From Gentiana macrophylla (taxonomy: Eukaryota > Streptophyta > Magnoliopsida > Gentianales > Gentianaceae), in contig JAOBSW010000755.1 of assembly GCA_026214975.1 (NCBI GenBank), forward strand, positions 62,001-126,000: a stretch of DNA of 64,000 nt, given 5' to 3'. The position numbers and the translations under genes were made by a program. Positions 11,613-22,758 of the stretch are shown here, in pieces. Each line of letters begins with the position of its first letter. Position 1 is the first letter of the stretch. The notes under the pieces are model-generated. The model did no database searches. It was given only the letters and a program-made list of their open reading frames with translations, and was not told where the DNA came from.

Positions 11613-13400
11613 TGTTAGGTGTAGTGCCCGAAAGACAATTATGTAATTGTTTTAGGACAGAATTAATAATTCATCTTATTATATGCATGTATGCTAATAA
11701 TAAAGACACTACTAAAAACCCTAAGTACCTCGTTTATGTAATCACATAACTCAGTGTATGGCTATGCACAAGAGGATTGAGTTAGTGAGATGTACTTAAA
11801 ATTAACTTAGTCCGTAGCGTTGATTAATCTGAGTATGGGTCTCATGATTAATATGCTATTAATGCTTGAGAACACTTTAGGTGTGTGATGCTTATCCGGT
11901 TTATCGGTAATAGGGTACCTAGTGGGGCATTTATATATGATGATAATCATATAAATTTGGACCGATTTGATTTGAGTTCTCGATATAATTCCGTGATCGA
12001 GAAGTCTTATCGAATCACAAGATGATCATATATGGATTAATCTCAATCTGAGGTGATCTGCATAACCGCTTAGACTAGGGTAGAGTTTGATGTATTAGTA
12101 AGGATCACTTTGAAGTATGTGGTCCAACACTTCGTTGGCTCTATTCCGGAATGAGTGAGTAGTCCGTGCTATCACGATATGGAATCCATTCCTTCCTCGG
12201 AAAGATGTAGATGCACCAGATTCCCTTATTTGTTAATCCTAGAAACTGATCGATCCGCGGAGTTCATGTTAGACTAATTAGCTTCTAGTCTGGTATGTGA
12301 ACTAATTGATCACTAGGGGGTTAATGGTAAATAAGGATAATATGTTTCGAGAAGGGTTTACGGAAATATCCCGACTCGAAATGAGCGGTCTATGGAGGAT
12401 TTATCCGTATGTAATGATTATATCAATGGACACCTTATCAACTCATGGTCGAGTGTAAGTTATCTATATTCGGCAGAGTTCAGTTTCGGGTTTATGGTGG
12501 TGTAATCCCGAATTAATAGATTGAATATTATTGTTCGGTCCGACGGATAATATTATTTAATTTATTGTAGCTTTCGAATATGGGTCCATGGTCCCCGACG
12601 TGGCTCTAATATAGCATATAGGTTTCTCGTCGTTGCACCTCAATTATAATTAAATAGTTGGATTGGACTATTTAATTGATATGTGGATTAATTGTTTAGT
12701 TGGACTAGATGATTAAATACATGGAAAAGAAATTTTTCGTGGACTCGGCCCAATGTGTGGAAAAATGCGTGTGGCCTTATTTAATAAAACCGGGGCGCAT
12801 TTTTGGTGATTAAATAATTAGAAAGAAATTAGTTTTCTTGGATAATTATTTAATGTATGATTTAATCATTTATTTGTTAAATGATAATTCATGGAATATT
12901 AGATAATATATTTATTTATCCTAATTTGTTTGGGATATATATTATATTTATCTTTTATTGAAATAAGGATTATTATAATTGATTTTGTATTAATTATTAA
13001 ATCCTTGTGGAACAAGGATCTCTCTCCTATATAAGAAGAGTTCTCCATTGTACCAAAATATCACTATTCACGTCACTATTCACAAGAGAAATTGGCTGAA
13101 AATTTCGGCCTCTATTCTTAGGGTTCGAGTTGGAAAAATCTTCGGGATTTTTCCGGTAGCATATCGGGAGGTCCGCGGCTTGAAACACCATCCACCTGGT
13201 GGTGCTTGGAGACACACGCGTTGGAAGACTTTGGCTTCTCAACTAGGCTCTCAACTTGTTCTTGGCGTTTTCACCATAAAAGGTTGGTGATCTAACCCCT
13301 CGTGAGGTTAGATCTATTTATTTATGTATTTTGGTTGACTAGATCTAGATCTTGTAGTTTCCGCTGCGTATTCGGGTAGCTCTTTGATGGAGAAGTACCA
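11613..13400 (+). repeat. 3' LTR of outer element
   Basis: It starts with TGTTAGGTGTAGTGCCCGA, nearly identical to the inner LTR start, and diverges downstream while keeping landmarks such as ccgctgcgta near the end. The right end is less certain. I placed it at the CA of agaagtacca because the distance from ccgctgcg then matches the inner LTR. The partner 5' LTR is outside the window, so no TSD can be checked. Confidence 0.65.
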
Positions 13401-13769
13401 AAATGTGTAAAGATCCAATTTTCACATAGTGCTTTGGTCGGTAAAATATGATTTTTAACATAAAAAGAACAGTAGTTTTATGATGGTTCTAGACCAAATA
13501 ATTGGACCACCATATCATCAATTTGGAGAAACATGATTTTTAAACATTGAGGATCACCACAAAACATTAAAATCCTATTGGTTTGGCACACCAAGTAGGA
13601 TTTGGTCCAGAACCATTGTAAAATTTGTGTAAAAAGAAACCTTTCCCTATCAAGACAATGTCTTTGATTTACTTTCTTTTTCGCTCTTGATTTTTTTATG
13701 AGGGACGAGGCTAAAATCCAATTTTTAATACAAAATAAATTCATATCATACTGCTTTTTTAGTTGTAAA
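13401..13769. other. Unassigned spacer with similarity to 17.19-17.31 kb
   Basis: There is no gene. The stretch around 13414-13470 and 13630-13700 resembles 17190-17310: both have a gatcc(a/c)attttcac block and a ctatcaagacaatgtctttgat block. It is probably a fragment of the same old repeat that sits further right. Confidence 0.4.
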
Positions 13770-13907
13770 AAAGACAATAAAATTTTAGACGGACAAAAAT
13801 ACCTTTACTTATACAAGATACGCGTTCCAAGCCGTTCCCTCTCATTTAGTTTCTTCCCTCCATTCTTTCTTTCTTTTTTTAACAACATAACAGGTCCGTT
13901 TTTTTTT

Positions 13908-14200
13908 AAACAACCGTAACTTTCGATTCAGAACTCCGATCATGAAAAATATTTCACCAAAATTCATATATTTTTCTGCTATTTATTTTGATACCTCATA
14001 CGATACCCTTCCAACGTAAATTTTTAAAGCCAAAAAAACATTTCCATTAATCGGAGCATTGTTCTTATAAACGACCGTAACTTTTGATTTAGAACACCAA
14101 TCCTCAAAATTCTTTCACCAAAGTTTATATTGTTTTTCTCTTCATTTTGAAATCTCATACGATACCCTTTCGACGTAGTTTTTGAAAGCCGAATTTAATC
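13908..14200. repeat. Two diverged tandem units, about 160 bp each
   Basis: Unit 1 begins aaacaaccgtaacttt at 13908 and unit 2 begins aaacgaccgtaactttt at 14069. Each then carries a tttcaccaaa block, a ctcatacgatacccttt block and an aaagcc block in order. The pair is conserved in copy B (from 43323 and 43483). The origin is unknown. Confidence 0.7.
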
Positions 14201-14947
14201 GCAGCGTGTATACTAACACAATAACAGTATCACAGTATAAGTATCACTAACATATGTAGTTCAAGGTTCAATAGCATCACGTCAATCTAAATCATTTAAA
14301 TATAATACTAGTAGTTTCCATAATGTAAAAATATGGTTATAATGAACTCCGATCAAGAACACGAAGATCGGTAACATAGTATCGTAGAACAATATATCGA
14401 TAGCGATAATGATACTTGAACACCCTCTCCCCCCCAAAAAAAACTAGTGGATTAGAATGCTTAATGATATGAACCAAGTGAACAACACAATTTAGGTACA
14501 TCATCCGAAGACCGACTCAAGAACAACCTCAAAATAGCTCAATATATGGCTCATATAAGGCTCATTTAAGCTCAATTCAAGAGACTACTTCAAGGCACAC
14601 ATATATCATAAATTCAGCCAAGTATCTCAATATATAGCATTAAAACCAACCGTATAAACTCACAATTCATTTCAATAACAAACCATCTTAGTTCATCAAT
14701 TTTCACCAAACTTGATTCGTTTATCAATCATATAAGCGTGCTTGAATCTTAACAAGAAATCAAAGATAGATTAAGAGTGAGTACTTAGCTTTAGAAGATG
14801 ATATCTGGTTCATTTAATATTAAGCTCATCACATTTTATCAGTTCATCTCAATCACATATCCAGCTCATTTAATCAAATAATCAGCCAAAAAGATATAAA
14901 AATACATGTCCACAACTATTAATACATCAACAAGAATGGTGTCAACT

Positions 14948-15147
14948 ATTGTCCACCAGCCTCTTCCTCCAATTTTTTCACGTATGCCTGAAGCGTCATA
15001 ACCAAATTCCTAGCAGGAGCTTGCGGCATAGTTTGTCAAGCCAACCTCAAGACCATAGCAAGGCAATTCATGTGAATAAGCAACAACAAGAACCAAATCA
15101 CCAACAATGCTAGGAGACACAATTTGTGCACTTATGTCCTTATTGGT
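14948..15147 (-). pseudogene. RPL5: 60S ribosomal protein L5 (uL18) gene fragment, copy A
   Basis: Minus-strand translation from 15147 gives 45 codons ([10 protein letters not shown]..., [19 protein letters not shown]) before a stop at 15010. This is the conserved N-terminal half of plant cytosolic RPL5, which binds 5S rRNA in the large subunit. After a frameshift with loss of a few residues, a second frame ([11 protein letters not shown]...) roughly fits the following RPL5 segment up to a stop at 14948. Only about 65 of some 300 residues remain, with no flanking exons recognised. A cysteine replaces the usual residue after HELP. It is dead and was probably captured by a mobile element; copy B has the same piece. 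Confidence 0.82.
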
Positions 15148-15150
15148 TTA

Positions 15151-16485
15151 TGGTTGGAGTTAAGGTAGCTTTACCATGAGGAATGAATGAGTAATTTGCA
15201 AGGGGACTAAAACAAAGTGCATCACATGCACAAAATTTTAAGCTATATGGCAGAAATATGTTATGCTTATTTAATAGGCGTCTTATGTCCCTTGTGAAAT
15301 CATTATAATCTGCAGCTTAATTATAAATAAATAAAAATTGACATGCATTCTAGTCCTCTATCTCATTCAGAAGTGAAGGGCATTTGATGCAACAGAATCT
15401 CAAAAACCAAATCGTTACAAACAATATCAAAATATCGGCAACATCTTTGTCTCTTATCTTCTTTAAAGAAACAAAACCAACCTCATCCGCTCGTGCACGA
15501 CCAGTTTGTTCCATCGTTGTTAGTTCTTGATGTGATGAAAATTGAATATATACATTTCTTCCCTAATATAACATCGAAATTAAAGGTACTCTAACAATAA
15601 ATAATCTCGGTGGTCCAGCAGTTTCTTCATTAGATATTGAAATTCTAAACATATGGTTTTTTTTCTTCATAATAGACACATACACAAACACTAGTAGTAC
15701 GGTCATATGAACCTTACGACCCGGTTGAACATTGGAGTAGAATTGCAAGGCGTTGAATATCTTGCATCCGGAGGAGAGACTACATGAAAATAAGATATGT
15801 AAACTATACAAAATGTGTCAAGAAGTGGCGTAAACTATTCTTCCTACATTGGAATTCTTCTCGAATCAACACATTCACGAGCAAAAAAAAACCCCAGAAA
15901 CCACGGTTTTTTGCTCGAAGCATTACAAGTTTGGTTATGACCCCAAGTAAGTCATTCTCGCAAATGCCATCACAAGAATAAAAATGATGCAATGAGTTAT
16001 CACTTTGCATATGTCTAATAAAAGATCTTTTATACGGTACTACTCTTTTAAGATTTGTTAATTCTCACCCCAGGATACATGAATTATGTCTCCTCCGTCG
16101 CCGCCGATTGATGATGGTGCAAATCTGAAGGTAATCTGATTTTGGAAGAAGAAGAAGAAGAAGAATTTCTGCGTGTTCATCTTTCACTGTTTCAATGTGA
16201 ATATCGTGTTCATCATTTGTCAAATAATAAGGAAATTTTTGTTCCAGTAATATTATTTTGTCCTTATTGAACTAAAAAAGGAGTGTGGATTAAAGTTCAA
16301 TATATGAGAGAAAGGTGGATTTATAACTAATTTTTCCATTTAATTTCGTTTACTTTGAAGATTTGAAGGCATACCGATTGCGTACTAAAATAATATTATA
16401 TTTGAAAGCCTACTTCAAAAGACTCAATATATTTTGTCACAGACTATAATAAATAGACTTAATCAAAAAAATTGCTCTATTTATT
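15151..16485. other. AT-rich stretch without a recognised gene
   Basis: Several 60-80 codon frames exist on both strands, but none matches a known family and they differ in frame between copies A and B. Near 16088 an ATG is followed by 15 codons and a plausible splice donor (AAG then gtaatc), but the copy B equivalent is frameshifted. This is probably TE or captured-gene debris. Confidence 0.4.
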
Positions 16486-16489
16486 TTTT

Positions 16490-17150
16490 TCCCAATTTTA
16501 AAGTTTTAAATAATTAATATTTTTGGTGTTACAATGCCTACGCCTTTTGGGGTCTTTTAATTATCAGTCATTAATATACATTATTACAATAACAAGATCT
16601 TTTGTGACGAAAATTAACATCACAAATATTTCTAGTTTTCGTCACTAAAGGTTTTGTGACGAAAAAGTTTGTCACCATTTGTTGCGTATATGGGACTTTC
16701 GACAAAACATAATATTCATCACCAAAACATGTTCTCTTGTGACGAACTGTAATATTCGTCACCAAAGCTACCTAGATCTTTGATCAAACTTTATCATTTA
16801 TCACCAAAAGACCTTTAATGTGACTATATTTTGTCAGAAAATCAAAATTTATCACTAAATCTTTGTTGTCCCCAAAGGGTAGAAACAAAATGTTTGCATT
16901 AACGCTTATTATTGACAAACACTTTGTCCCTATAAGTCATTTTCTGAGTACTAGTTTCTTGACTATAGCAGTCAAAGTTCACCAGTGTCTCATTCTTTTT
17001 CCTCCCAGGTTGGGCACCTTTAATTTTTGGGGTGAGTTGTTCGAGATCCCATTATTTCTTTTTTATTTATAAAGTTTACATTATTATTTTTCCGGTGTTA
17101 CAATGCCTACAATTGTTATAAGTCGTTTATTTGTCGGTCATTAATCTACC
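16490..17150. mobile_element. GTGACGAAA / TTCGTCAC repeat cluster, DNA-transposon-like, copy A
   Basis: Between about 16600 and 16870 short motifs such as gtgacgaaaa, ttcgtcac and ttatcac(c/t)aaa recur in both orientations. Such subterminal repeat clusters are typical of CACTA-type or similar plant DNA transposons. The cluster is flanked by a diverged direct repeat (ggtgttacaatgcctac at about 16527 and 17096, each followed by a gtcattaat block). No CACTA terminus or TSD was found, so this is an internal or end fragment of an unassigned element. Confidence 0.45.
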
Positions 17151-17309
17151 ATACTTGACCGTACAAATATACTTTTGTAGTATAGATCCCATTTTCACCT
17201 AGTACTTTAGTTAGTTAAATATAATTTTTAATATGAAAAGAAACCTATCCCTATCAAGACAATGTCTTTGATGTATTTACTTTTTAGCTCTTAACTTTTT
17301 TTATTTACT

Positions 17310-17781
17310 TTGAAAATTTCAAGGCATACCGATTTCAAGACATATGGAGTTCGAAAGGCCCTTACGGCGGAAAACATTTTATTTGGATGTTATGTTATGT
17401 TGCCTTACCGGTTAATAAATGTCTCAGTACAGTCTTGTGTGTTGGATTCTAACATTTGTGGGTCTTTTAGATCCGAAGAAGAATCTTCGCTTCATGTTCT
17501 TTGGGCTGCTCCTGGCCCAAAGCCGCATGGGATCAAATTCTGGATCCCACCAACAAGTTAGACTTTTTTGCCGTTGCCGGCCCTATAGCTTCAATCGCTT
17601 TTTCCCCCAAAATGACTCAGAATGCTACGGAAGCCCTAAAATTGAGATACTTGGGGCGAAAACCTTACCTATGGTATTTGGTATTGGTGTAACAGCAAAA
17701 TCTTCGGAGGAGGAGGTCCCCGACCACCTCCGCACATCTTCATTGTGCAAGCAGTATAGAGAGCAAGGAATATTAGGCTAG
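17310..17781 (+). pseudogene. LINE-type ORF2 tail fragment (zf-RVT-like), copy A
   Basis: One frame reads NICGSFRSEEESSLHVLWAA and another continues AAWDQILDPTNKLDFF. This resembles the zinc-binding segment at the C-terminal end of plant L1-type reverse transcriptases (Cys, then ES..H.LW..., then an AxxxW segment). The frame is broken at least once and no catalytic domain is attached. The same piece is in copy B (46758-47267), where one frame is open for 169 codons. The assignment rests on a short motif; an unrelated gene fragment is possible. Confidence 0.4.
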
Positions 17782-17905
17782 TCTGGGGCTTGGAGGATCA
17801 ATAAAGTTCTGTGTATATAGTTGTTTTTTCAGTTGAAAAGTTTTGTAAACAATTGCTTTAGAGATTGAAGTAAAGTAGATCGTTTTGTAAAAAAAATACT
17901 TATAA

Positions 17906-18382
17906 TGGTGACTTAAACTATGCTGCTGAGTCTGGTCAGCTGAGTCTTTGGGAATTTATAATCTGGTCAGCACAACAATGGGCTGCCTGATGAGCCTGGT
18001 GTTCAGCTGAAGGAAGTCAGCAGAGTTGATCAACCTGCTGATTATGGTTTGCCGAGTTGGTTCGTAGCATTACTTGGGAACATGTTTTCACGGTTTTCCG
18101 TTTTGGTGAATATTACTTCTAAGGTATTTCATTCATTTACTGATTTGGCAAATAAGGCGGTTAAGGTTAGATTCCCAAGGCCTATAAATACCATTTGTAA
18201 TGCATGTAAATTGTAACTCTCTTATGATAATAAAATAATCTTTTTTTGTCCGTGGAGTAGTTGGGACATTGTCAGAAACCACGCCAAATCTGTGTTATTT
18301 GTTTTTATGTATTATTTACTTGTTAATTAATTATCTTTAATCACAATCACCATCACTTCTTGATTGATCCATTATAATAAAT
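17906..18382 (+). repeat. Copia 5' LTR (element Z), copy A, approximate ends
   Basis: The stretch just upstream of the PBS has LTR-like features: a TATA-like cctataaatacc at about 18180, then aataaaataatc and a tccgtggagta block near 18250. The left border is taken at tggtgactt and is approximate. No 3' LTR partner is visible. Confidence 0.5.
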
Positions 18383-18395
18383 TGGGGAATCAGAG
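18383..18395 (+). promoter_or_regulatory. Degenerate tRNA-iMet PBS of element Z
   Basis: TTGGGGAATCAGAGC followed by aagtttcaagtc is a damaged form of TTGGTATCAGAGC plus the usual leader of this copia group. It is located between the LTR-like region and the gag remnant. Confidence 0.6.
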
Positions 18396-18509
18396 CAAGT
18401 TTCAAGTCATCAAGAAATTTGTTTATCTGTCTGAAGCAAGGTTGATTGGCACCAAGTTCATAATTAACCTTAGGATTTGGGATCAACGCAAGCTTTTTTG
18501 GTGAGAAAG

Positions 18510-19240
18510 ATGTCTACTCTAAATGTAAAAATTGACAAGTTTACAGGAAGAATCCGATTTAGTCTGCGTCAGATCATGATGCGTGCTTTGTTGAAACAAC
18601 AGGAATTATGGGGTCCACTATCCAAATCAACAGATGGAAGTAATGCCGAGAGAGCCATTCTGGAGGAGAAAGAATATTCAACATTATGCTGTGCTTGTCA
18701 GATAATATTTTCACAAAACTTGATGAAGAGGCCACAACAGGGAAGCTGCAGTTTAAACTTGAGAATCTGTACATGACAAAATCTCTAACCAACAAATTTT
18801 TATTGAAGCAACGTCTGTTTAGTTTAAGGTTGCACGAGGTCACTCAGCTGAGGGATCATCTTAATTAGTCGTACACAATATTGCTGGACTTAAGGAATAT
18901 TGATGTGAACATTGAAGATGGGGATGCAACATTGATCCTATTAGTGTCATTTTCTACATCATATGAGAACTTTGTTCAGTCCTTTAATGCTGGAAAGGAC
19001 TCGATGTCATTGGAGGATTTGAGGTCATTACTCCGTGCTCGAGAGCTATGCCACAAATCATCTGGTTTTGGTACGGATAATCAGTCTGCTGGATTGGTGG
19101 CCAGGGGAGTCAGCAGAGGATGATGTAATCCTGGAAAGAATAAATCCAAGAAGTGTTCCAAAAGCAAATGATGCCTGTAATAACTGCAAGGAGCAGGGGC
19201 ATTGGAGCAAGGCACTGAGCAGGGCACTTTTGATTTGGTA
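18510..19240 (+). pseudogene. Copia gag remnant (Tnt1-like), element Z, copy A
   Basis: The frame starts at the ATG at 18510 (MSTLNVKIDKF...). It reads as a typical copia gag: MRALLKQQELWGPL, then LENLYMTKSLTNKFLLKQRL, LLDLRNIDVNIEDGDATLIL and SYENFVQSF. It ends in a zinc-knuckle start, CNNCKEQGHW, whose last cysteine is lost. It is broken by a frame change near 18680, a stop near 18866 (HLN*) and another shift near 19120. No protease, integrase or reverse transcriptase follows. Copy B carries the same breaks, so it was dead before the duplication. Confidence 0.85.
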
Positions 19241-19470
19241 GAACAAGACACCAACTCTAAAGAAGATCTGGCCTTAGTAGTTTCACCTACCTTTTATGTT
19301 ATTTGGAAAGAAATTTTCTTTGGGTTACATTGGAACATCAATTCTTGTACCGTCTTATTTTACTAATATCAATAAATCATCGGATATTGTTGTGTTTCTT
19401 TTATGCGTGTTCCTACTGTTGCTCTTTCTGAATGGATTATATAGGCACCCTCCACACCGGAGGGAAACGA

Positions 19471-19680
19471 TATGGCACAATGAGTATCTTCAGTTTTTTT
19501 AAATTGAATTCTAACTCTGTTGTACAAATTAATGCAGTTGTCAAGTCATCCATGTGGAATGACGGTATAATCATCTTAAGATTCCAGTTGATTATGATGA
19601 AACGTGTGATCATACACATTCATGGCAAGGCATTGCTTGTTTCAAATGTTTTCTTACTTCATTATATATATATAATAAAA
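19471..19680. repeat. Dispersed repeat of about 205 bp, copy 1
   Basis: The stretch starting tatggcacaatgagta and ending before tatatata matches 34986-35190 closely in the same orientation. It is absent from copy B. Its class is unknown; the second copy directly precedes a copia LTR. Confidence 0.75.
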
Positions 19681-19830
19681 GCGTAAATTTTTTCCCTAAA
19701 AGTGTTTCACCAATTAATTGAATTTATTAAATATAATAATTAAATTAAAATATACATAAATAAACGTAACTTACTGCCGCTACCAATAGGGGAGAAAGCG
19801 ACCGCCAATTGGCATAGAAAATTATTCCTA

Positions 19831-19909
19831 TCCTTATTTTATTAACTAAATGTATATCCTTTTAATTACTGTCCTTATTTTATTAATTAATGTATATCCT
19901 TTTAATTTA
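19831..19909. repeat. Tandem duplication, 2 x about 39 bp
   Basis: tccttattttattaac...tccttttaatt is repeated head to tail with one small length change. Confidence 0.8.
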
Positions 19910-20141
19910 GCATTTAACTTTTTTTTTTGCAAGAATTTAGGACTTAATTAATCAGTGTTTCCCATAAATAAAACATTTTTATAATATAAAGTTTACATAT
20001 AATGAACTTGAAAGAAGCATGATTAACCTAAATAGTTATTATGATATAATAGTATGCAAGACCTAAGTTTTGAGGCGTTACTGATCGCATCAGAATATTA
20101 TACCCGATGGAACCAAGTGTCACACCATTAGAGATGGTGAA

Positions 20142-20595
20142 TATCAATTAGTTAATTCAATATGTAAAAACCGGTCTTTTATTTCTCATCTTAATATAGA
20201 TAAGATATTACCAAGATAAAGATAACAAGGTAAAAAAATAAATATTATCGTACCGTTTGACAAACGTTATGATAAAAATACTAATTAACCTTGACATAAT
20301 ATAAAATAAGTGATGGTGTTTTATTTATGGAAATCATTGAATTATATATTCATAAATTCAATACGTGGCTTTTACGGAGACCTATTTTTCTTGGCATCTG
20401 GTATTGCCAGGGCAATTTTTTTTTTATCTAAAATAGAAAATGACATACCTACCCTTAATTGTATTTAGTTGAAAATCCCTCCTCTTTTTCGTATCACCCC
20501 CCTCCTCCCACCTTCCTCCGTCTGCTACCGCCTTGACTCCTTCCTCAGCCTCCCCCATCGATTCAATCACATAAACAAATCCACCCATTCAACAA
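20142..20595. other. Intergenic AT-rich stretch with pyrimidine-rich tract
   Basis: It is shared with copy B (49549-50021). It holds a C/T-rich tract at about 20478-20560 (cccccctcctccc...). No gene is supported. Confidence 0.5.
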
Positions 20596-20603
20596 TAAAA
20601 TAA

Positions 20604-22750
20604 GGGAAACTTGACCATATATTCTTGTAAAGTTATATATATGATTAGTATTCCCCGTATTAAAAGTTTTGGAAAATATGCTTGCGCCACATATGCGTCG
20701 GAGGAGCTGTTTAAATTTTTAATTTTTTTTTTTTTATTTTTTTGTTGAGAAGGAGCTGAAAATATTAAAGGGATTTTTATTTTGAAGATATTAATTGACA
20801 CTTGATTTTATTATGCTTGAAAATTTTTATTTCTTGATGATTGTTTATAACATGATACAACATTTTTTATTGATAAACATAAATCAGGCGGATCTAAAAT
20901 TTGTTAGGATGTGTCATCCGAGTCTAAAATTACATTTTTCACAAAAAATTTTGATTAGAGTCATTTGGAGTCTAAAACATTTTTTTATCGATAAAACAAT
21001 CTTTTTTAATAACAAAACAACATTATTTCAATACTAGAAAAATTCAAAGTACATTGTTTCAATACTAAAAAATTCAAACTACATTGCTTCAATATTAGAA
21101 AAATCGAGGATCTCGATGAAGTACGTGACCCATTTTAAAACATGTACATCCAACATTAGTTTGAGACACGGTTTATTATGGCAGAAAGGAATTATCATTC
21201 TATATATTGGAGCATAATTCAAACAATAATTTATCGGCCAATATTCAGATAAAGATCGGTAGTCACGCCCAAACTTTCCTAACTTAGGATTACCCAAGTT
21301 TTCCTAACCTAAAGCACTTGCAGTAGAATCTGTAAATTATATATATATATATATATATATATTGATTGATGACTTGAGTAAAAAAAATATTGAAGACTTA
21401 GTAATGCATCATTCACACATTCAGCTTCAACATCAAATGCTAATCAATTATTTGCACAAATGCTAAATAAGTATTACGTTGTATAGATCTTCTATCAACT
21501 CGTTACGGCTCTTAACAATAAAAGTTTTACCACCATTTTAATATGTCTTATTTTTAGGGGTTGTATATATTTTAATGATGTATAATCGAGATTCTAATGC
21601 AAATGACTCTGTGTTAAGATTCTATAAAGCAAGGAAAAGTGGTGTTTGAGTCCGTAAAGTAGAGAATCTGTTAAGAGACACTGATGCTAGTGCTCTTGGA
21701 CTCTGATACCAACTGTAACGCCCCTGTGCTGAATACCAAGTCCTTATCCAGACATGAGAGGTTCGATACGTGACATTCAGAATATTAGCAGAAAAATTAT
21801 TGTGTGCTCCAATATATAGAATGATAACTATTTTTTTGAGCAAATATAGAATGATAACTCCTTTCTCCTTTGATAAATCATGCCTGGCGTGACAGTACTG
21901 AGATCCGAGATTTTGTTTTTTATAGTATTGAAACAATGTAGTTTGAATTTTTTAGTATTGAAACAATGTAGTTTTGTTGTTAAAAATGTTGTTTATCAAT
22001 AAAAATATTGTTTTAGGCTTCGGTGACCCCACTGTAAATTTTTGATAAAAAATGTAATTTTAGACTCTTATAACACCATTAGAACAAATTCTTGGATCCG
22101 TCTCGGTTTATGTTTCTCAATAAAAAATGTTGTATGATGTTATAAACAATCATCAGGGAAAAAAAAGTTTCCAATCAAGTTTCCCTTTAATATTTTCAGC
22201 TCCTCCTAAGAAAATACAAACAAAAAAAAAAGACAAAACAAAAGAAAAAAATTTCAGTCCCTCCCACGCATATGTGCCTACAGCCTACAATGTACTTTCA
22301 ATTTTTTCTAGCATTGAAACAATGTTGTTTTGTTATTAAAAAATATCGTTTTATCCATAAAAAAAATATGTTTTAGGCTTCAGTGACCCCCCACTGAAAT
22401 TTTTTGTAAAAAATGTAATTTTAGACTCAGATGACACATCTGGAACAAATTTTAGGATCCGCCCGGGTTTATGTTTATCAATAAAAAATGTTGTATCATG
22501 TTATAAACGATCATCAAAAAATAAAAGTTTTCAAGCATAATAAAATCAAGTTTCATTTAATATCTTCAAAATAAAAATCCCTTTCATATTTTCAGCTCCT
22601 TCTCAAACAAAAAAAAAAAAAAAAAAAAAAACTCCTCCAGTCACATATGTGCCGCATATGCGCCGCAAGCATGTTTTCCAAAGCTTTTAATACGGGGATC
22701 GAATACTAATCCTATATATAACTTTACAAGCAGAAATGGTCAAGTTTCCC
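20604..22750. mobile_element. Foldback-like DNA element with long TIRs, copy A
   Basis: It starts GGGAAACTTGACCAT at 20604 and ends with the complement, ATGGTCAAGTTTCCC, at 22750. It is flanked by the exact 8-bp duplication TAAAATAA (20596-20603 and 22751-22758), a length typical of hAT elements. The left arm (about 20604-21110) pairs with the right arm (about 21890-22750) over several hundred bases. The inner part also pairs around a (TA)n tract at 21338-21362. The right arm holds a second, direct partial copy of itself (21940-22190 versus 22308-22520). No transposase frame is present, so it is non-autonomous. Confidence 0.85.
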
Positions 22751-22758
22751 TAAAATAA

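Larger units (their letters stand above)
19343..20141. other. Block private to copy A
   Basis: At 19343 copy A leaves the alignment with copy B and rejoins at 20142 (B: 48784-49548). The two private blocks are similar in length but not in sequence. Copy A's block holds part of a dispersed repeat (19471-19680), a 39-bp tandem duplication and no gene. Confidence 0.6.

Noticed and set aside
15563..16010. Minus-strand frames of 68-82 codons near the RPL5 fragment as further host exons
   Set aside because: They do not match RPL5 or another family I recognise, and the frames are not kept in copy B.
16088..16132. Possible first exon: ATG, 15 codons (MSPPSPPIDDGANLK), then a gtaatc donor
   Set aside because: Copy B has a one-base change that breaks the frame after MSPPSP, no second exon was recognised, and the length is too short to support a gene.
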